A DNA stretch of 31,975 bases from a bacterium UBP11_UBA4055 (lineage in GTDB: Bacteria > UBA4055), in NCBI GenBank assembly GCA_002382735.1, contig DFZN01000068.1, positions 10,333 through 42,307 of the forward strand. Direction: 5' to 3'. A program made the translations under genes and the position numbers. Below, piece by piece: positions 9,528 through 16,756 of this stretch (its first letter is position 1; every line of letters begins with the position of its first letter). Under the pieces are notes generated by a model that saw only the letters and a list, made by a program, of their open reading frames with translations, ran no database searches and was not told the origin of the DNA.

Positions 9528-10183
9528 TGAATGGCAGAACAAAATTAATATCGGCAGTACTGTTAATTGCGTTTCTTTTACCCTTGAACGCTTACGACAG
9601 GTACGGGCGGACCTCAAAGGCAAAGTCAGGCGTTAATGACGGATTTTCGGATTTCTGGAGATCGCTCCTGATCCCGGGATGGGGAGAGTATAAGCTCGGG
9701 TATAAAAAGCAGGCCGCAGTATTCCTTTTGACTGATGTGCTGATGATCGGAACCGCTGCAGGATTAAACTACTACTCCGGAGTAAGGACGGACGAGTACA
9801 GGGATTTCGCCGAGACCTATGCGGGAGTTAATGCTTCAGGCAAATCCGACAGCTACTGGGTCCACATCTCCAATTATGACAACACGCTCGAATTCAACGA
9901 ACAGAAGAATATCGACAGGTATTTTGCGGAAAGATATACTGACGAGGAAGATTTCTGGGACTGGGAATCCGATGCAAAAAGGGAAAGGTATGACGATATA
10001 AGGGTCTCCGCGGAAAATTCAGACACATGGTTCTACTATACACTGGGCGGAATTGCCCTCAATCATTTCATCAGTGCTCTCAACGCATCAGCCAAAGCAT
10101 CGGCCGTTAAAGCTCAGGTAACTCAGATCTTTGACACGGAAGGGAACATTACGAACAAACTAACGCTAACTTACGATTTCTGA
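9527..10183 (+). CDS. DUF5683-like membrane protein, shorter paralogue of the preceding gene
   Basis: About 218 aa. I prefer the ATG at 9527, which shares its A with the TAA of the previous gene (TAATG) and has GAGATGG just upstream; the ATG at 9521 would put a GAG directly against the start. A signal peptide or anchor (about 5-20) precedes LLIPGWGEYKLGYKKQ, a hydrophobic segment, DEYRDFAETY, and a C-terminal helix with ALNHFISALNASAKA followed by strands ending in LTLTYDF. It is the compact version of the upstream gene without the insertion. Tight packing on both sides points to a single transcript with the envelope genes upstream. Function unknown. Confidence 0.6.
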   Translation: MNGRTKLISAVLLIAFLLPLNAYDRYGRTSKAKSGVNDGFSDFWRSLLIPGWGEYKLGYKKQAAVFLLTDVLMIGTAAGLNYYSGVRTDEYRDFAETYAGVNASGKSDSYWVHISNYDNTLEFNEQKNIDRYFAERYTDEEDFWDWESDAKRERYDDIRVSAENSDTWFYYTLGGIALNHFISALNASAKASAVKAQVTQIFDTEGNITNKLTLTYDF

Positions 10184-10184
10184 T

Positions 10185-10862
10185 ATGGATCCTAACATTA
10201 TAATAATGATCATAGTTCTGCTTTTCTCCGTTGTATTCCACGAAGTATCGCACGGATGGGTAGCTTACAGGCTTGGCGATGATACGGCGCACAAGATGGG
10301 AAGGCTTACGCTTAATCCGATACCGCACATTGATCCCTATATGACCGTTCTTCTTCCATTGATACTGGGGTTCATGACGGGATGGAGAGTAATGTTCGGG
10401 GGTGCTAAACCGGTGCCTGTCAATCCATATAACTTTAAGAACCCTAAGAAAGGAATGGCAATAACAGCTGCGGCCGGACCTGTTTCGAATCTGATACTCA
10501 TAGCGGCAAGCGTGATCCTGTTCAGGATACTCCTCATATTAGGATTTGTTGAAAAATACGATGTCCAGAAGCGTTTCTTTACCAACGAAATGAATTTTAT
10601 TGACGCTTTCTTTGTTTATGCTGTTCTGATCAATACTGTTCTGATGGTATTCAATCTGATACCGATACCTCCTCTCGACGGTTCAAAAGTTATAATGGGT
10701 TTTATGTCTTATGAGCAGGCGGCAAAATATGAGTCCTTCAGCCGGTACGGTATGTATGTTCTGATCGGGCTGCTTTTTCTGGGAAGCATCATGAATTATT
10801 CCATAATCGGCGCTTTGATCAATCCGTTCATCAATTTCTTTTTAAGAATGCTAATAGGTTAG
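10185..10862 (+). CDS. Site-2 protease family (M50) intramembrane zinc metalloprotease
   Basis: 225 aa, multi-spanning. Helix 1 carries the zinc motif HEVSH (H19-H23), followed by GWVAYRLGDDTAHKMGRLTLNP, typical of the small M50B/SpoIVFB-like group. The second zinc motif is NLIPIPPLDG with D165. About five to six hydrophobic segments are visible, with no PDZ or CBS domain, so this is the minimal form rather than an RseP homologue. Such enzymes cleave transmembrane segments of regulators or remnant signal peptides; the substrate here cannot be deduced. It starts 1 nt after the preceding stop and is followed at 2 nt by the TatD gene. Confidence 0.92.
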   Translation: MDPNIIIMIIVLLFSVVFHEVSHGWVAYRLGDDTAHKMGRLTLNPIPHIDPYMTVLLPLILGFMTGWRVMFGGAKPVPVNPYNFKNPKKGMAITAAAGPVSNLILIAASVILFRILLILGFVEKYDVQKRFFTNEMNFIDAFFVYAVLINTVLMVFNLIPIPPLDGSKVIMGFMSYEQAAKYESFSRYGMYVLIGLLFLGSIMNYSIIGALINPFINFFLRMLIG

Positions 10863-10864
10863 AT

Positions 10865-11629
10865 ATGAAGTTTTTTGAAAGCCATGCGCATTTATACTTT
10901 GAAGATTACGACAATGACAGGGAAGAGCTTATTGAGCAGCTTCTAAGTTCAGACATTGAAGGAATAATAAATGCCGGCGTCGATCTTGAAACCAGCCTCA
11001 GGTGCATCGGGCTTGCCGAAAAGTACGAAAGAATTTACGCGGCATGCGGTTTTCATCCAAACGATGTTGCCGAACTTGATATAAAGGATCCGGAAGTATT
11101 GAAAACTCTTATTCAGCATCCCAAGGTAGTCGCGATCGGAGAAACTGGCATAGACCTTTACAGGGACAGAGCACCTCTGGAATTACAGAAGAAATTCTTT
11201 ATAAGGCAGCTTGAGATCGCGCTGGAGAACGATATGCCCGTGATTGTGCATTCAAGATCGGCTGACAAGGAGACTTTCTATATTGTAGATCAGGTCTCGG
11301 ACAGATATAAAGGAGTATTTCACTGCTACGCGGGAAATTCTGAGAATGCGATCAGACTGATCGAAAAAGGTTTTTACATTTCGTTCACGGGCAATATTAC
11401 TTACAAGAACAACGACAGGGGAGAAGTCGTAAGACAGATACCTTTGGAGAAAATTCTTCTTGAGACCGATTCTCCGTTCCTCACACCTGTTCCATACAGA
11501 GGGAAAAGGAACGATCCGTCAAAATTAAAGCTGATCGCAGAAAAGATAGCTGAGATCAAGGGAGTGGCAGTCGAAGAGGTAGCCGCGGTCACTACTCGTA
11601 ACAGCAAAAAATTATTCAAAATAAAATGA
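10865..11629 (+). CDS. tatD: TatD-family metal-dependent DNase
   Basis: 254 aa TIM-barrel hydrolase of the TatD/YcfH family, a cytoplasmic metal-dependent nuclease group. Signatures are all present: SHAHL near the N-terminus (HxH metal site), ACGFHPND, AIGETGID with the metal-ligand Glu, PVIVHSRSA, GVFHCYAG, and LLETDSPFLTPVPYRGKRN near the C-terminus. Length is normal. It begins 2 nt after the site-2 protease stop and ends just before the Shine-Dalgarno of the next gene, so it is part of the same run. The family is certain; the exact physiological substrate (DNA repair, tRNA or D-aminoacyl roles have been proposed for members) cannot be read from sequence. Confidence 0.93.
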   Translation: MKFFESHAHLYFEDYDNDREELIEQLLSSDIEGIINAGVDLETSLRCIGLAEKYERIYAACGFHPNDVAELDIKDPEVLKTLIQHPKVVAIGETGIDLYRDRAPLELQKKFFIRQLEIALENDMPVIVHSRSADKETFYIVDQVSDRYKGVFHCYAGNSENAIRLIEKGFYISFTGNITYKNNDRGEVVRQIPLEKILLETDSPFLTPVPYRGKRNDPSKLKLIAEKIAEIKGVAVEEVAAVTTRNSKKLFKIK

Positions 11630-11639
11630 GGTGGAAAAA

Positions 11640-12179
11640 ATGAAAAAAATGATCGAAATTCTCATGGTGCTTGCGATAGCGGCATCAGTCAGCGCTGCGG
11701 GCGACGCGGCTAAATCAGAAGTGAAGACAGAGGAAGGAACACAAGCTCAGGCAAAAGGTCATGTCTGTTATAACAGCATAGCATTTCAGGCTTCGGCTCT
11801 TGAAAAACAGGGCAAGGATGCTGAGGCGATTAAGATACTCGAGGACGCCAAAGCCAACGCTGAGTATGAGCATCACTACCAGCTGCTTTTTCCGTCGCTG
11901 GTAAAACTTTACGAGAAGACGGGTCAGTATGAAAAGAGCGTTGAGTTATGGAACGAGGGTCATGCTAAAAATATGACTTTCGGCCTTGATACAAAAAAAG
12001 AGGAGTACAAACCTTATCTCAAACTGAAAGGGTTCAGAGATACAGTAAAAAAAGACCGTGAACTGGTAAAAGCCAAAGCTGTACCTCAGCTTAAGAAGGA
12101 GGAATGCGAAGGAGAAGAAGAAAAGGAAATGAAGGTTGAAAAAAAAGAAATTAAGAAGGATATTAAAGAAAAAAGATGA
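11640..12179 (+). CDS. Secreted TPR-repeat protein with highly charged C-terminus
   Basis: About 179 aa. I choose ATG 11640: GAGGTGG at 11629-11634 is a good ribosome-binding site for it, whereas the GTG at 11631 lies inside that site. A clear signal peptide (MKKMIEILMVLAIAASVSAAG) is followed by two tetratricopeptide-like helix pairs (AFQASALEKQGKDAEAIKIL, then LFPSLVKLYEKTGQYEKSVELW). The last about 45 residues are Lys/Glu-rich and low in complexity. Probably a periplasmic scaffold protein; partner unknown. A second reading frame overlaps its 3' end (see the entry at 12136). Confidence 0.75.
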   Translation: MKKMIEILMVLAIAASVSAAGDAAKSEVKTEEGTQAQAKGHVCYNSIAFQASALEKQGKDAEAIKILEDAKANAEYEHHYQLLFPSLVKLYEKTGQYEKSVELWNEGHAKNMTFGLDTKKEEYKPYLKLKGFRDTVKKDRELVKAKAVPQLKKEECEGEEEKEMKVEKKEIKKDIKEKR

Positions 12180-12309
12180 GAATACTGTCGTTATAGACAG
12201 AAGCGAACTCATAAAACAGCTGAGGCGGACCAATCTTAAAAAAGGTAAAGTTATCGAGCCTAAAAAGAAGTATGACCGCAGGGACAGAAGCTGGGAAAAA
12301 GATATTTGA
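12136..12309 (+). CDS. Possible small basic protein overlapping the TPR gene, or its frameshifted tail
   Basis: A +1-frame reading frame of up to 57 codons (TTG at 12136 is the only usual start in it) overlaps the last 44 nt of the TPR gene. It continues to TGA at 12307 with a protein-like composition: DENTVVIDRSELIKQLRR, then KKGKVIEPKKKYDRRDRSW. The end pattern, a short basic stretch closing with KKYDRRDRSW, looks like a real small protein rather than noise. There is no convincing ribosome-binding site, so translation would need coupling, a +1 frameshift or an indel in the A8 run at 12139-12146. Function unknown. Confidence 0.35.
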   Translation: MKKKKLRRILKKKDENTVVIDRSELIKQLRRTNLKKGKVIEPKKKYDRRDRSWEKDI

Positions 12310-12328
12310 ATAATATCGAAATTAACTG

Positions 12329-12357
12329 TTGCTTATTTACCGGAATATAGGTATTAT
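12329..12357 (+). promoter_or_regulatory. Sigma70-type promoter of the cold-shock gene
   Basis: TTGCTT at 12329-12334 and TATTAT at 12352-12357 are separated by exactly 17 nt. Transcription from about 12364 would give a leader of roughly 110 nt before the csp start, the long 5' UTR usual for cold-shock genes. Confidence 0.6.
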
Positions 12358-12409
12358 TCATTTCGCATTATTATGACAACATAAAAAGTGCTAAAAAAAG
12401 AATATTTCG

Positions 12410-12433
12410 TCATCGTAACGGTGAATGCGATGA
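12410..12433 (+). promoter_or_regulatory. Hairpin in the csp 5' leader
   Basis: TCATCG (12410-12415) pairs perfectly with CGATGA (12428-12433) around a 12-nt loop, in the untranslated leader about 43 nt before the start codon. Cold-shock leaders are often temperature-sensing RNAs; this simple hairpin is consistent with that but not proof. Confidence 0.35.
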
Positions 12434-12475
12434 TAGAGATCTTACAACATTCATCATACACAAGGAAGGAAGAAC

Positions 12476-12679
12476 ATGAGTAAAGGTACTGTAAAATGGT
12501 TCAACGCCGACAAAGGCTTTGGATTTATCACAAACGATGACGACGGAAAAGATCTTTTCGTTCATCATTCAGAAATTCAGGCTACCGGATTCGCAACATT
12601 GAAAGACGGTCAGAAAGTTGAATTTGAAATTGGTCAGGGACAGAAAGGTCCGTGCGCCAATAATGTAAGAGCTATATAA
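12476..12679 (+). CDS. csp: Cold-shock protein (CspA family RNA chaperone)
   Basis: 67 aa, a single cold-shock OB-fold domain of the usual length. KGTVKWFNADKGFGFI contains RNP1 (KGFGFI), and DLFVHHSEI contains RNP2; the C-terminal GQKGPCANNVRAI is typical. Binds single-stranded RNA and DNA and melts secondary structure in the cytoplasm. A strong purine-rich ribosome-binding site (AAGGAAGGAAG, 12462-12472) precedes the ATG. It has its own promoter and terminator and is monocistronic. Several csp paralogues usually occur per genome, so I give only the generic symbol. Confidence 0.97.
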   Translation: MSKGTVKWFNADKGFGFITNDDDGKDLFVHHSEIQATGFATLKDGQKVEFEIGQGQKGPCANNVRAI

Positions 12680-12706
12680 GAAACTTGAGTAGTGATACAT
12701 AGCATT

Positions 12707-12732
12707 AAAGCCGACATCGTCGGCTTTTTTTA
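12707..12732 (+). terminator. Rho-independent terminator after csp
   Basis: Perfect 9-bp stem AAAGCCGAC / GTCGGCTTT (12707-12715 with 12719-12727), loop ATC, followed by T residues. The T tract touches the NUDIX remnant that reads from the opposite strand. Confidence 0.93.
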
Positions 12733-12823
12733 TACTTCAAAATAAGCTGCCCAGACTCTCGCGTCGAGAGAGCAGTCCGGATAGGCTTTAAGGTAATCGG
12801 TAAGTTCAATATCTGGGTACAAT
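12730..12823 (-). pseudogene. Remnant of a NUDIX hydrolase 3' end
   Basis: On the minus strand this stretch reads IELTDYLKAYPDCSLDARVW plus AAYFEV and a stop. The intact NUDIX gene ending at 15023 reads KTELPEYLKVHPECSLDSKV plus WAMFF and a stop. About 15 of 24 aligned residues agree, and the two end at the same place. Upstream in the frame a stop occurs at 12824-12826 and the RloB gene begins at 12881, so only the last ~26-30 codons survive. Both copies face the same way and together bracket the RloA/RloB cassette. Confidence 0.75.
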
Positions 12824-12878
12824 TATCGGCTTTGTGAAGATGTTTACAAATTGGGTTGAATCGCTTTTTTTCGCTGAA

Positions 12879-13583
12879 TTATTTTTTCAAAAATTGATTT
12901 AATTCTATTACAAGCTGATCTACTGAAGTTGAAGGATTATGATTATGAGGAAGTGTACTTTTAATTGAAGCTCTGAGTTTCTTGGCATTTTTTATCGCAA
13001 AAAGCTGACCTTTTTTGCCTTTTGTTTCGTTCGATAAATTTTGCAGGATGTTGTACATATTAGGATCGTTCTTTTTATATTTAATTTTCATTCGATCATC
13101 TAATATTTTCAGATATTGTTTACGACCAATTCCGCCTGTATGATGATCATAGTGCAATAAATACCATAACTCAAAAGCTTCGTTAGAATACGCTATTCTA
13201 ATAGAGATATTTCTTCCTACTTTTTTGGAAAATATTCTATTCAACTTTATTTCTTCATTTACAACAGTTTCAAATGCTTGGTTATAATTTTTTAAAGGAA
13301 AATCATCTCTGTCAAAAACGCACCACAGTTTTTCAAAATATTTACCTTCTTTAGCAAGTTTTCTCCACTCTGAAATTGCATCATTAACGAGAGATTGAGT
13401 ATTTTTTCCTTTGCCTATAATTTCTATTTTCACTCCTGCTGTCGGGAATCCTTCAAAATAATTTGGCTCTGTTTTCTCTCCTTCACAAACAATCAAAAGA
13501 CTGCTTTTATATTCAAGAATTAATTTATCGTCACGTTTTAGTTTTTTTCGTTTATTTAGCCAGTGCAAATCATCGCTTCCCAT
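12879..13583 (-). CDS. rloB: RloB-like (TOPRIM-type) effector of an RloAB/AbiL-type defence pair
   Basis: 234 aa. The RloB signature VCEGEKTEPNYF is at residues 32-43, followed by VFDRDDFP (acidic pair), and SNEAFELWYLLHY, all characteristic of the RloB family, a TOPRIM-like fold with predicted nuclease activity. RloB proteins are found next to AAA15 ATPases in phage-defence loci (AbiL and related systems, from memory). It starts at the ATG sharing its A with the stop of the ATPase gene (TAATG), so the two are translationally coupled. Codon use is strongly A+T-rich compared with the flanking operon, which suggests acquisition. The C-terminus is Asn/Gln/Lys-rich. The biochemical action on phage infection is inferred. 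Confidence 0.85.
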   Translation of the reverse strand: MGSDDLHWLNKRKKLKRDDKLILEYKSSLLIVCEGEKTEPNYFEGFPTAGVKIEIIGKGKNTQSLVNDAISEWRKLAKEGKYFEKLWCVFDRDDFPLKNYNQAFETVVNEEIKLNRIFSKKVGRNISIRIAYSNEAFELWYLLHYDHHTGGIGRKQYLKILDDRMKIKYKKNDPNMYNILQNLSNETKGKKGQLFAIKNAKKLRASIKSTLPHNHNPSTSVDQLVIELNQFLKK

Positions 13584-14896
13584 TATTCGTCCTCACTAAA
13601 TAAAGTTTCAAAATTACCTAAATAAGGGACAGCCCCGTATTTACCCATCAGATAATCCTTACTGTAAGAAGCGTCATTTCTTACTTTTTTATAATCAAGC
13701 AATGAATAAATTACAGAAGCACCATATTTATCTTTATCAACCAGATAGATTTGATCCCGCCTTAAAATATTTTTATCCAATATCAAAGCGTTATGAGAAG
13801 CGAAAATTAGCTGGGCATTATTTTTATTTAGTTTTGAATTAAACAGCAGTATAATCATTAGGAATAAATTAGGATGTAATCTTGCATCAATTTCATCAAT
13901 AACAAGAACTAAACCTTGGTTTAAGGCACTGATAATGGGTCCTATAATAGCGAAGAATTTCTTCGTTCCGTCAGACTCTTCTCTTATAAAATCAAATTGT
14001 ACTTTTTCAACTGGTTGTTTCTTTGAATTATATTTATTATGCAATGTTTGGATAGACACAAAAAACATATTTTTTGATTTATCTTCTTTTAAATCTTTTT
14101 TTAGTTCGTCCGACATTTGATCGTAATTTATTTTCTTTTTATTTATTGTTATATCTTCAATGCACATATCAGCTATAGTTAATGCTTTGAGTATTTCTTT
14201 TTTTGCTGTATCATTTCCCATTAAATCTGCTGTTATACGATAATCATTATTAGAAATAGATGTAATATCTCTTAAATCACCAAACCAGCTCATAACCATT
14301 CCGGTTATAGGAGCGTTTTCACCTTTTATATTTGCAATCAATGATAGGAATAATGTAGTTTTATTAATCTTTCCTACAGTATTTATAATTTGCTTACCCT
14401 CTTTAAATTTATCCCCGATTTCGATTTCGTCTTCAATTCTGGTAAATAATTTTGTTTCTTGTGAAGTGAACCTAACAAAAAGCCATTCCGCTTTTACTCT
14501 ATAGCGATCAAGCTGGAAACCATATCTAAAAATAATCTTCTCTTTTTTGGGGTAATCAAGAATACTTTTTGTCATAAAAGTCATTTCAAAAGTAGAAGGT
14601 TTTTTATCCGTCTCTTCACTTAATTTGAAAAATTTAGTATTAATTTCTTTGCCAAATGAAATATCTTTAACAGAATCAAAGATAAAATCCTTCATAAAAC
14701 CAATTGCATTCAAAAAATTACTTTTTCCGCTTGCGTTCGCTCCAAAAATGGCGGAACTTTTTAAGATATCAACACCTTCTATATGAATAACTGAGTCTTT
14801 TAATTCTTTTTTCGATATTGAAGAAGTAGCGATCATGCTCAATTTTGCAGTTTCTTTGAAGGATAAGAAGTTTTCTACCTGGAATTCTAATAACAT
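13583..14896 (-). CDS. rloA: RloA-like AAA15 ATPase of an RloAB/AbiL-type defence pair
   Basis: About 437 aa from the ATG at 14894-14896, chosen because GGAG lies 6 nt upstream; a TTG at 14908 would overlap that site. OLD/ABC-like ATPase order: N-terminal FQVENFLSFK strand, Walker A GANASGKS (residues 52-59), a long alpha-helical insert, a Walker B region LVLVIDEIDARLHPN, and the H-loop SHNALIL. Such ATPases sense infection and hold or activate a partner nuclease, here the overlapping RloB gene. Low G+C throughout against neighbours of visibly higher G+C. It has its own promoter and a palindrome upstream. Family firm, defence role by association. Confidence 0.88.
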   Translation of the reverse strand: MLLEFQVENFLSFKETAKLSMIATSSISKKELKDSVIHIEGVDILKSSAIFGANASGKSNFLNAIGFMKDFIFDSVKDISFGKEINTKFFKLSEETDKKPSTFEMTFMTKSILDYPKKEKIIFRYGFQLDRYRVKAEWLFVRFTSQETKLFTRIEDEIEIGDKFKEGKQIINTVGKINKTTLFLSLIANIKGENAPITGMVMSWFGDLRDITSISNNDYRITADLMGNDTAKKEILKALTIADMCIEDITINKKKINYDQMSDELKKDLKEDKSKNMFFVSIQTLHNKYNSKKQPVEKVQFDFIREESDGTKKFFAIIGPIISALNQGLVLVIDEIDARLHPNLFLMIILLFNSKLNKNNAQLIFASHNALILDKNILRRDQIYLVDKDKYGASVIYSLLDYKKVRNDASYSKDYLMGKYGAVPYLGNFETLFSEDE

Positions 14897-14924
14897 GTTT
14901 TGCTCCAATTAGTTATTTCGTTGA

Positions 14925-14953
14925 ATTATAAGTGAAAATGATGTTAAAGTCAA
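14925..14953 (-). promoter_or_regulatory. Strong sigma70-type promoter of the RloAB cassette
   Basis: Reading the minus strand, TTGACT (14953-14948) and TATAAT (14930-14925) are 17 nt apart, nearly consensus. The start codon is 28 nt beyond the -10 box, so the leader is short. The cassette therefore does not depend on the upstream mannosidase/NUDIX operon. Confidence 0.75.
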
Positions 14954-14956
14954 GTA

Positions 14957-14977
14957 ATTTGAGAAAAAATCTCAAAT
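14957..14977. promoter_or_regulatory. Perfect inverted repeat next to the RloAB -35 box (possible operator)
   Basis: ATTTGAGA (14957-14964) and TCTCAAAT (14970-14977) are perfect inverse complements separated by 5 A residues. The repeat ends 3 nt from the -35 box, a position suited to an operator. It could instead act as a weak terminator for the NUDIX operon, but no U-run follows the stem on the minus strand. Confidence 0.45.
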
Positions 14978-15022
14978 AAAGGCATAATATGTCTATTGAG
15001 TATGTTGGAAATTACTATTTCT

Positions 15023-15547
15023 TCAAAAGAACATCGCCCAGACTTTGCTGTCAAGCGAACATTCGGGGTGGACTTTCAAATATTCCGGTAATTCGGTTTT
15101 GATCTTATCGCGGCTGAATTCAAGAACTTCGATCTCTTCCGAGTCATCAAGTTTCTGATTGCTTTTAGAAGTCACTTTTATATCGACCATATAGATTATT
15201 TCTGAAGTTATCCCTGCCGATGTGCATAGCGGCGGTGATACCGAAGTGACTCTGCCTCTGTAGCCTGTCTCTTCGAGGAGTTCTCTCAAAGCTGTCGCTT
15301 CGGGTGTTTCGCCCTTGTCTATCAGCCCTGCGGGGAATTCTATCGAGAACATATTTATCGGATACCTGAATTGTTTTACAAGAATGATTTTATTCTCGTG
15401 GTATGCATTTACGACGACGGCTTTCGTGTCCCGCGCCCGCTCGAGAAACTCCCATTTTTTGACCGCACCGGTCTTGTCCTCGAACTCGGTAATGTAGAAA
15501 TGTGAGAAGTCGCCGTCAAAAACTTTATATTTTTTTATAATTTTCAT
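15023..15547 (-). CDS. NUDIX hydrolase, ADP-ribose pyrophosphatase-like
   Basis: 174 aa. The Nudix box is complete: GLIDKGETPEATALRELLEE followed by TGY, matching GX5EX7REUXEEXGU. The upstream VKQFRYPINMFSIEFPAG is the ADP-ribose pyrophosphatase (NudF-type) pattern, so hydrolysis of ADP-ribose or another sugar nucleotide is the likely reaction, in the cytoplasm. It is the last gene of a four-gene operon, starting 2 nt after the carbonic anhydrase stop. Its final ~25 codons have a diverged second copy at 12730-12823 on the far side of the RloAB cassette. Confidence 0.93.
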   Translation of the reverse strand: MKIIKKYKVFDGDFSHFYITEFEDKTGAVKKWEFLERARDTKAVVVNAYHENKIILVKQFRYPINMFSIEFPAGLIDKGETPEATALRELLEETGYRGRVTSVSPPLCTSAGITSEIIYMVDIKVTSKSNQKLDDSEEIEVLEFSRDKIKTELPEYLKVHPECSLDSKVWAMFF

Positions 15548-15549
15548 AA

Positions 15550-16128
15550 TCAGATATAACCCACTTCGCCGTTCAAAAGGTCGTAATGTGCTCCGATGAT
15601 TCGGACTTTTCCTTCTTCGACAAATTTACTGATCACGGGCTGTGAAGTCCTGATCTTTTCAATGCAGTTCATTATATTGTTCTTAATAGAGTTATCCAGA
15701 GCGAATTCACCTTCCGTATCTCTGTCTATAACGGGATGGATCTCTTTTAGGATGGAATTTAGATACCCCTCGCAGATATCACCATTGTGGGCGGCAGTTA
15801 CTGCGCCGCATGACGAATGACCGAGCACTACTACGAGAGGGACATGCAGGTGTTCTATGGCGTATTCGATCGTTCCAAGCACAGTAGCGTCCACTATATT
15901 GCCGGCGTTTCTGATGACGAACAGATCACCGACTCCGCGGTCAAAAATGAATTCCGGAACCACTCTCGAATCGGAACATGTCAGGATTACGGCGAACGGA
16001 TTCTGACCTTTGGCGACCTCGAGCATTCTGTTCAGGTCCTGGGCAGGATGGATCATTTTATTTTCGCTGTACCGCAGATTTCCTTCTCTCAACAGAGTCA
16101 CCGCTTCTTCAAATGTGTAATATTTCAT
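15550..16128 (-). CDS. can: Beta-class carbonic anhydrase
   Basis: 192 aa. Interconverts CO2 and bicarbonate with a zinc held by two Cys and one His. Motifs are intact: TCSDSRVVPEFIF (zinc Cys and the Asp-Arg dyad), then GDLFVIRNAGN, and VVVLGHSSCGAV (zinc His and second Cys). Length and order are typical of beta-CAs. The start ATG overlaps the TGA of the YjdF-like gene (ATGA), and TTGGAG lies just upstream inside that gene. There is no signal peptide, so it is cytoplasmic. Why it shares an operon with an alpha-mannosidase is unclear. Confidence 0.95.
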   Translation of the reverse strand: MKYYTFEEAVTLLREGNLRYSENKMIHPAQDLNRMLEVAKGQNPFAVILTCSDSRVVPEFIFDRGVGDLFVIRNAGNIVDATVLGTIEYAIEHLHVPLVVVLGHSSCGAVTAAHNGDICEGYLNSILKEIHPVIDRDTEGEFALDNSIKNNIMNCIEKIRTSQPVISKFVEEGKVRIIGAHYDLLNGEVGYI

Positions 16129-16745
16129 TTGTTCTCCAATGATTTCATTGTCTCATTTATTTCTTTCTTGTTCATGAAATAGAACAGGAAGACTGCGAAG
16201 ACAGCACCGAGGCCGTCGGAGAGCATGTCTTTCTGGGCATCCCAGACATCGCCCTGGCTACCCAGCACGGTCATTCCGGCTTCGGGGGCTGTCGAGATGG
16301 CGAATATCCACTCAAAAAGTTCGTAAAGAGCTGCTACGGTGAAGATCGCGAAAACAGTGAAGAGGTAGAGCACCCATTTCGTATTGACCAGCTTCCTTTT
16401 GAGCAGGACTTCGGCTATGGGATAGGCATAGAATCCAACGGTAAAATGAGACATCCTGTCAAAATGGTTCCTCTCGAAGCCGAAAAGATCGGATACGAAT
16501 CCGAACGGAACTCTCTCAAAAGTATAGTGCCCTCCTATCGTGTGCAAAAATATCAGAAAGAACATCATTATATAGGCTGTCGGTGTAAACCTGAAATATT
16601 TCGATATTATCACCGCCGCTATAACGATCAGCATGATAGGTATGTTCTCTGCCCACCAGACGCCTCTGTGGAAAGGTGATATCCCGCAGATGATGAATTC
16701 AGCTATGTACAGCCCCAGAAGTATATGCGGAATTTTGTCTTTCAT
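16125..16745 (-). CDS. DUF2238/YjdF-like integral membrane protein
   Basis: 206 aa with about six hydrophobic segments and a conserved polar centre (IGGHYTFERVPFGFVSDLFG, then RNHFDRMSHFTVGF). A second polar region reads LGSQGDVWDAQKDMLSDGLG and precedes the last helix. These are the hallmarks of the YjdF/DUF2238 inner-membrane family, whose biochemical function is not established as far as I know. The start has GGAGG 6 nt upstream. Placed 11 nt after the alpha-mannosidase and overlapping the carbonic anhydrase by 4 nt, so it is cotranscribed with both. Confidence 0.85.
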   Translation of the reverse strand: MKDKIPHILLGLYIAEFIICGISPFHRGVWWAENIPIMLIVIAAVIISKYFRFTPTAYIMMFFLIFLHTIGGHYTFERVPFGFVSDLFGFERNHFDRMSHFTVGFYAYPIAEVLLKRKLVNTKWVLYLFTVFAIFTVAALYELFEWIFAISTAPEAGMTVLGSQGDVWDAQKDMLSDGLGAVFAVFLFYFMNKKEINETMKSLENK

Positions 16746-16756
16746 TGTGCGCCTCC

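Noticed and set aside
14957..14977. Palindrome considered as the NUDIX operon terminator
   Set aside because: The stem is A/T-rich and no U-run follows on the minus strand, while its position beside the RloA -35 box suits an operator better.
12879..14977. RloAB region as part of a larger mobile element
   Set aside because: I found no transposase, integrase, terminal inverted repeats or tRNA attachment site around it; only the NUDIX-end duplication hints at mobility.
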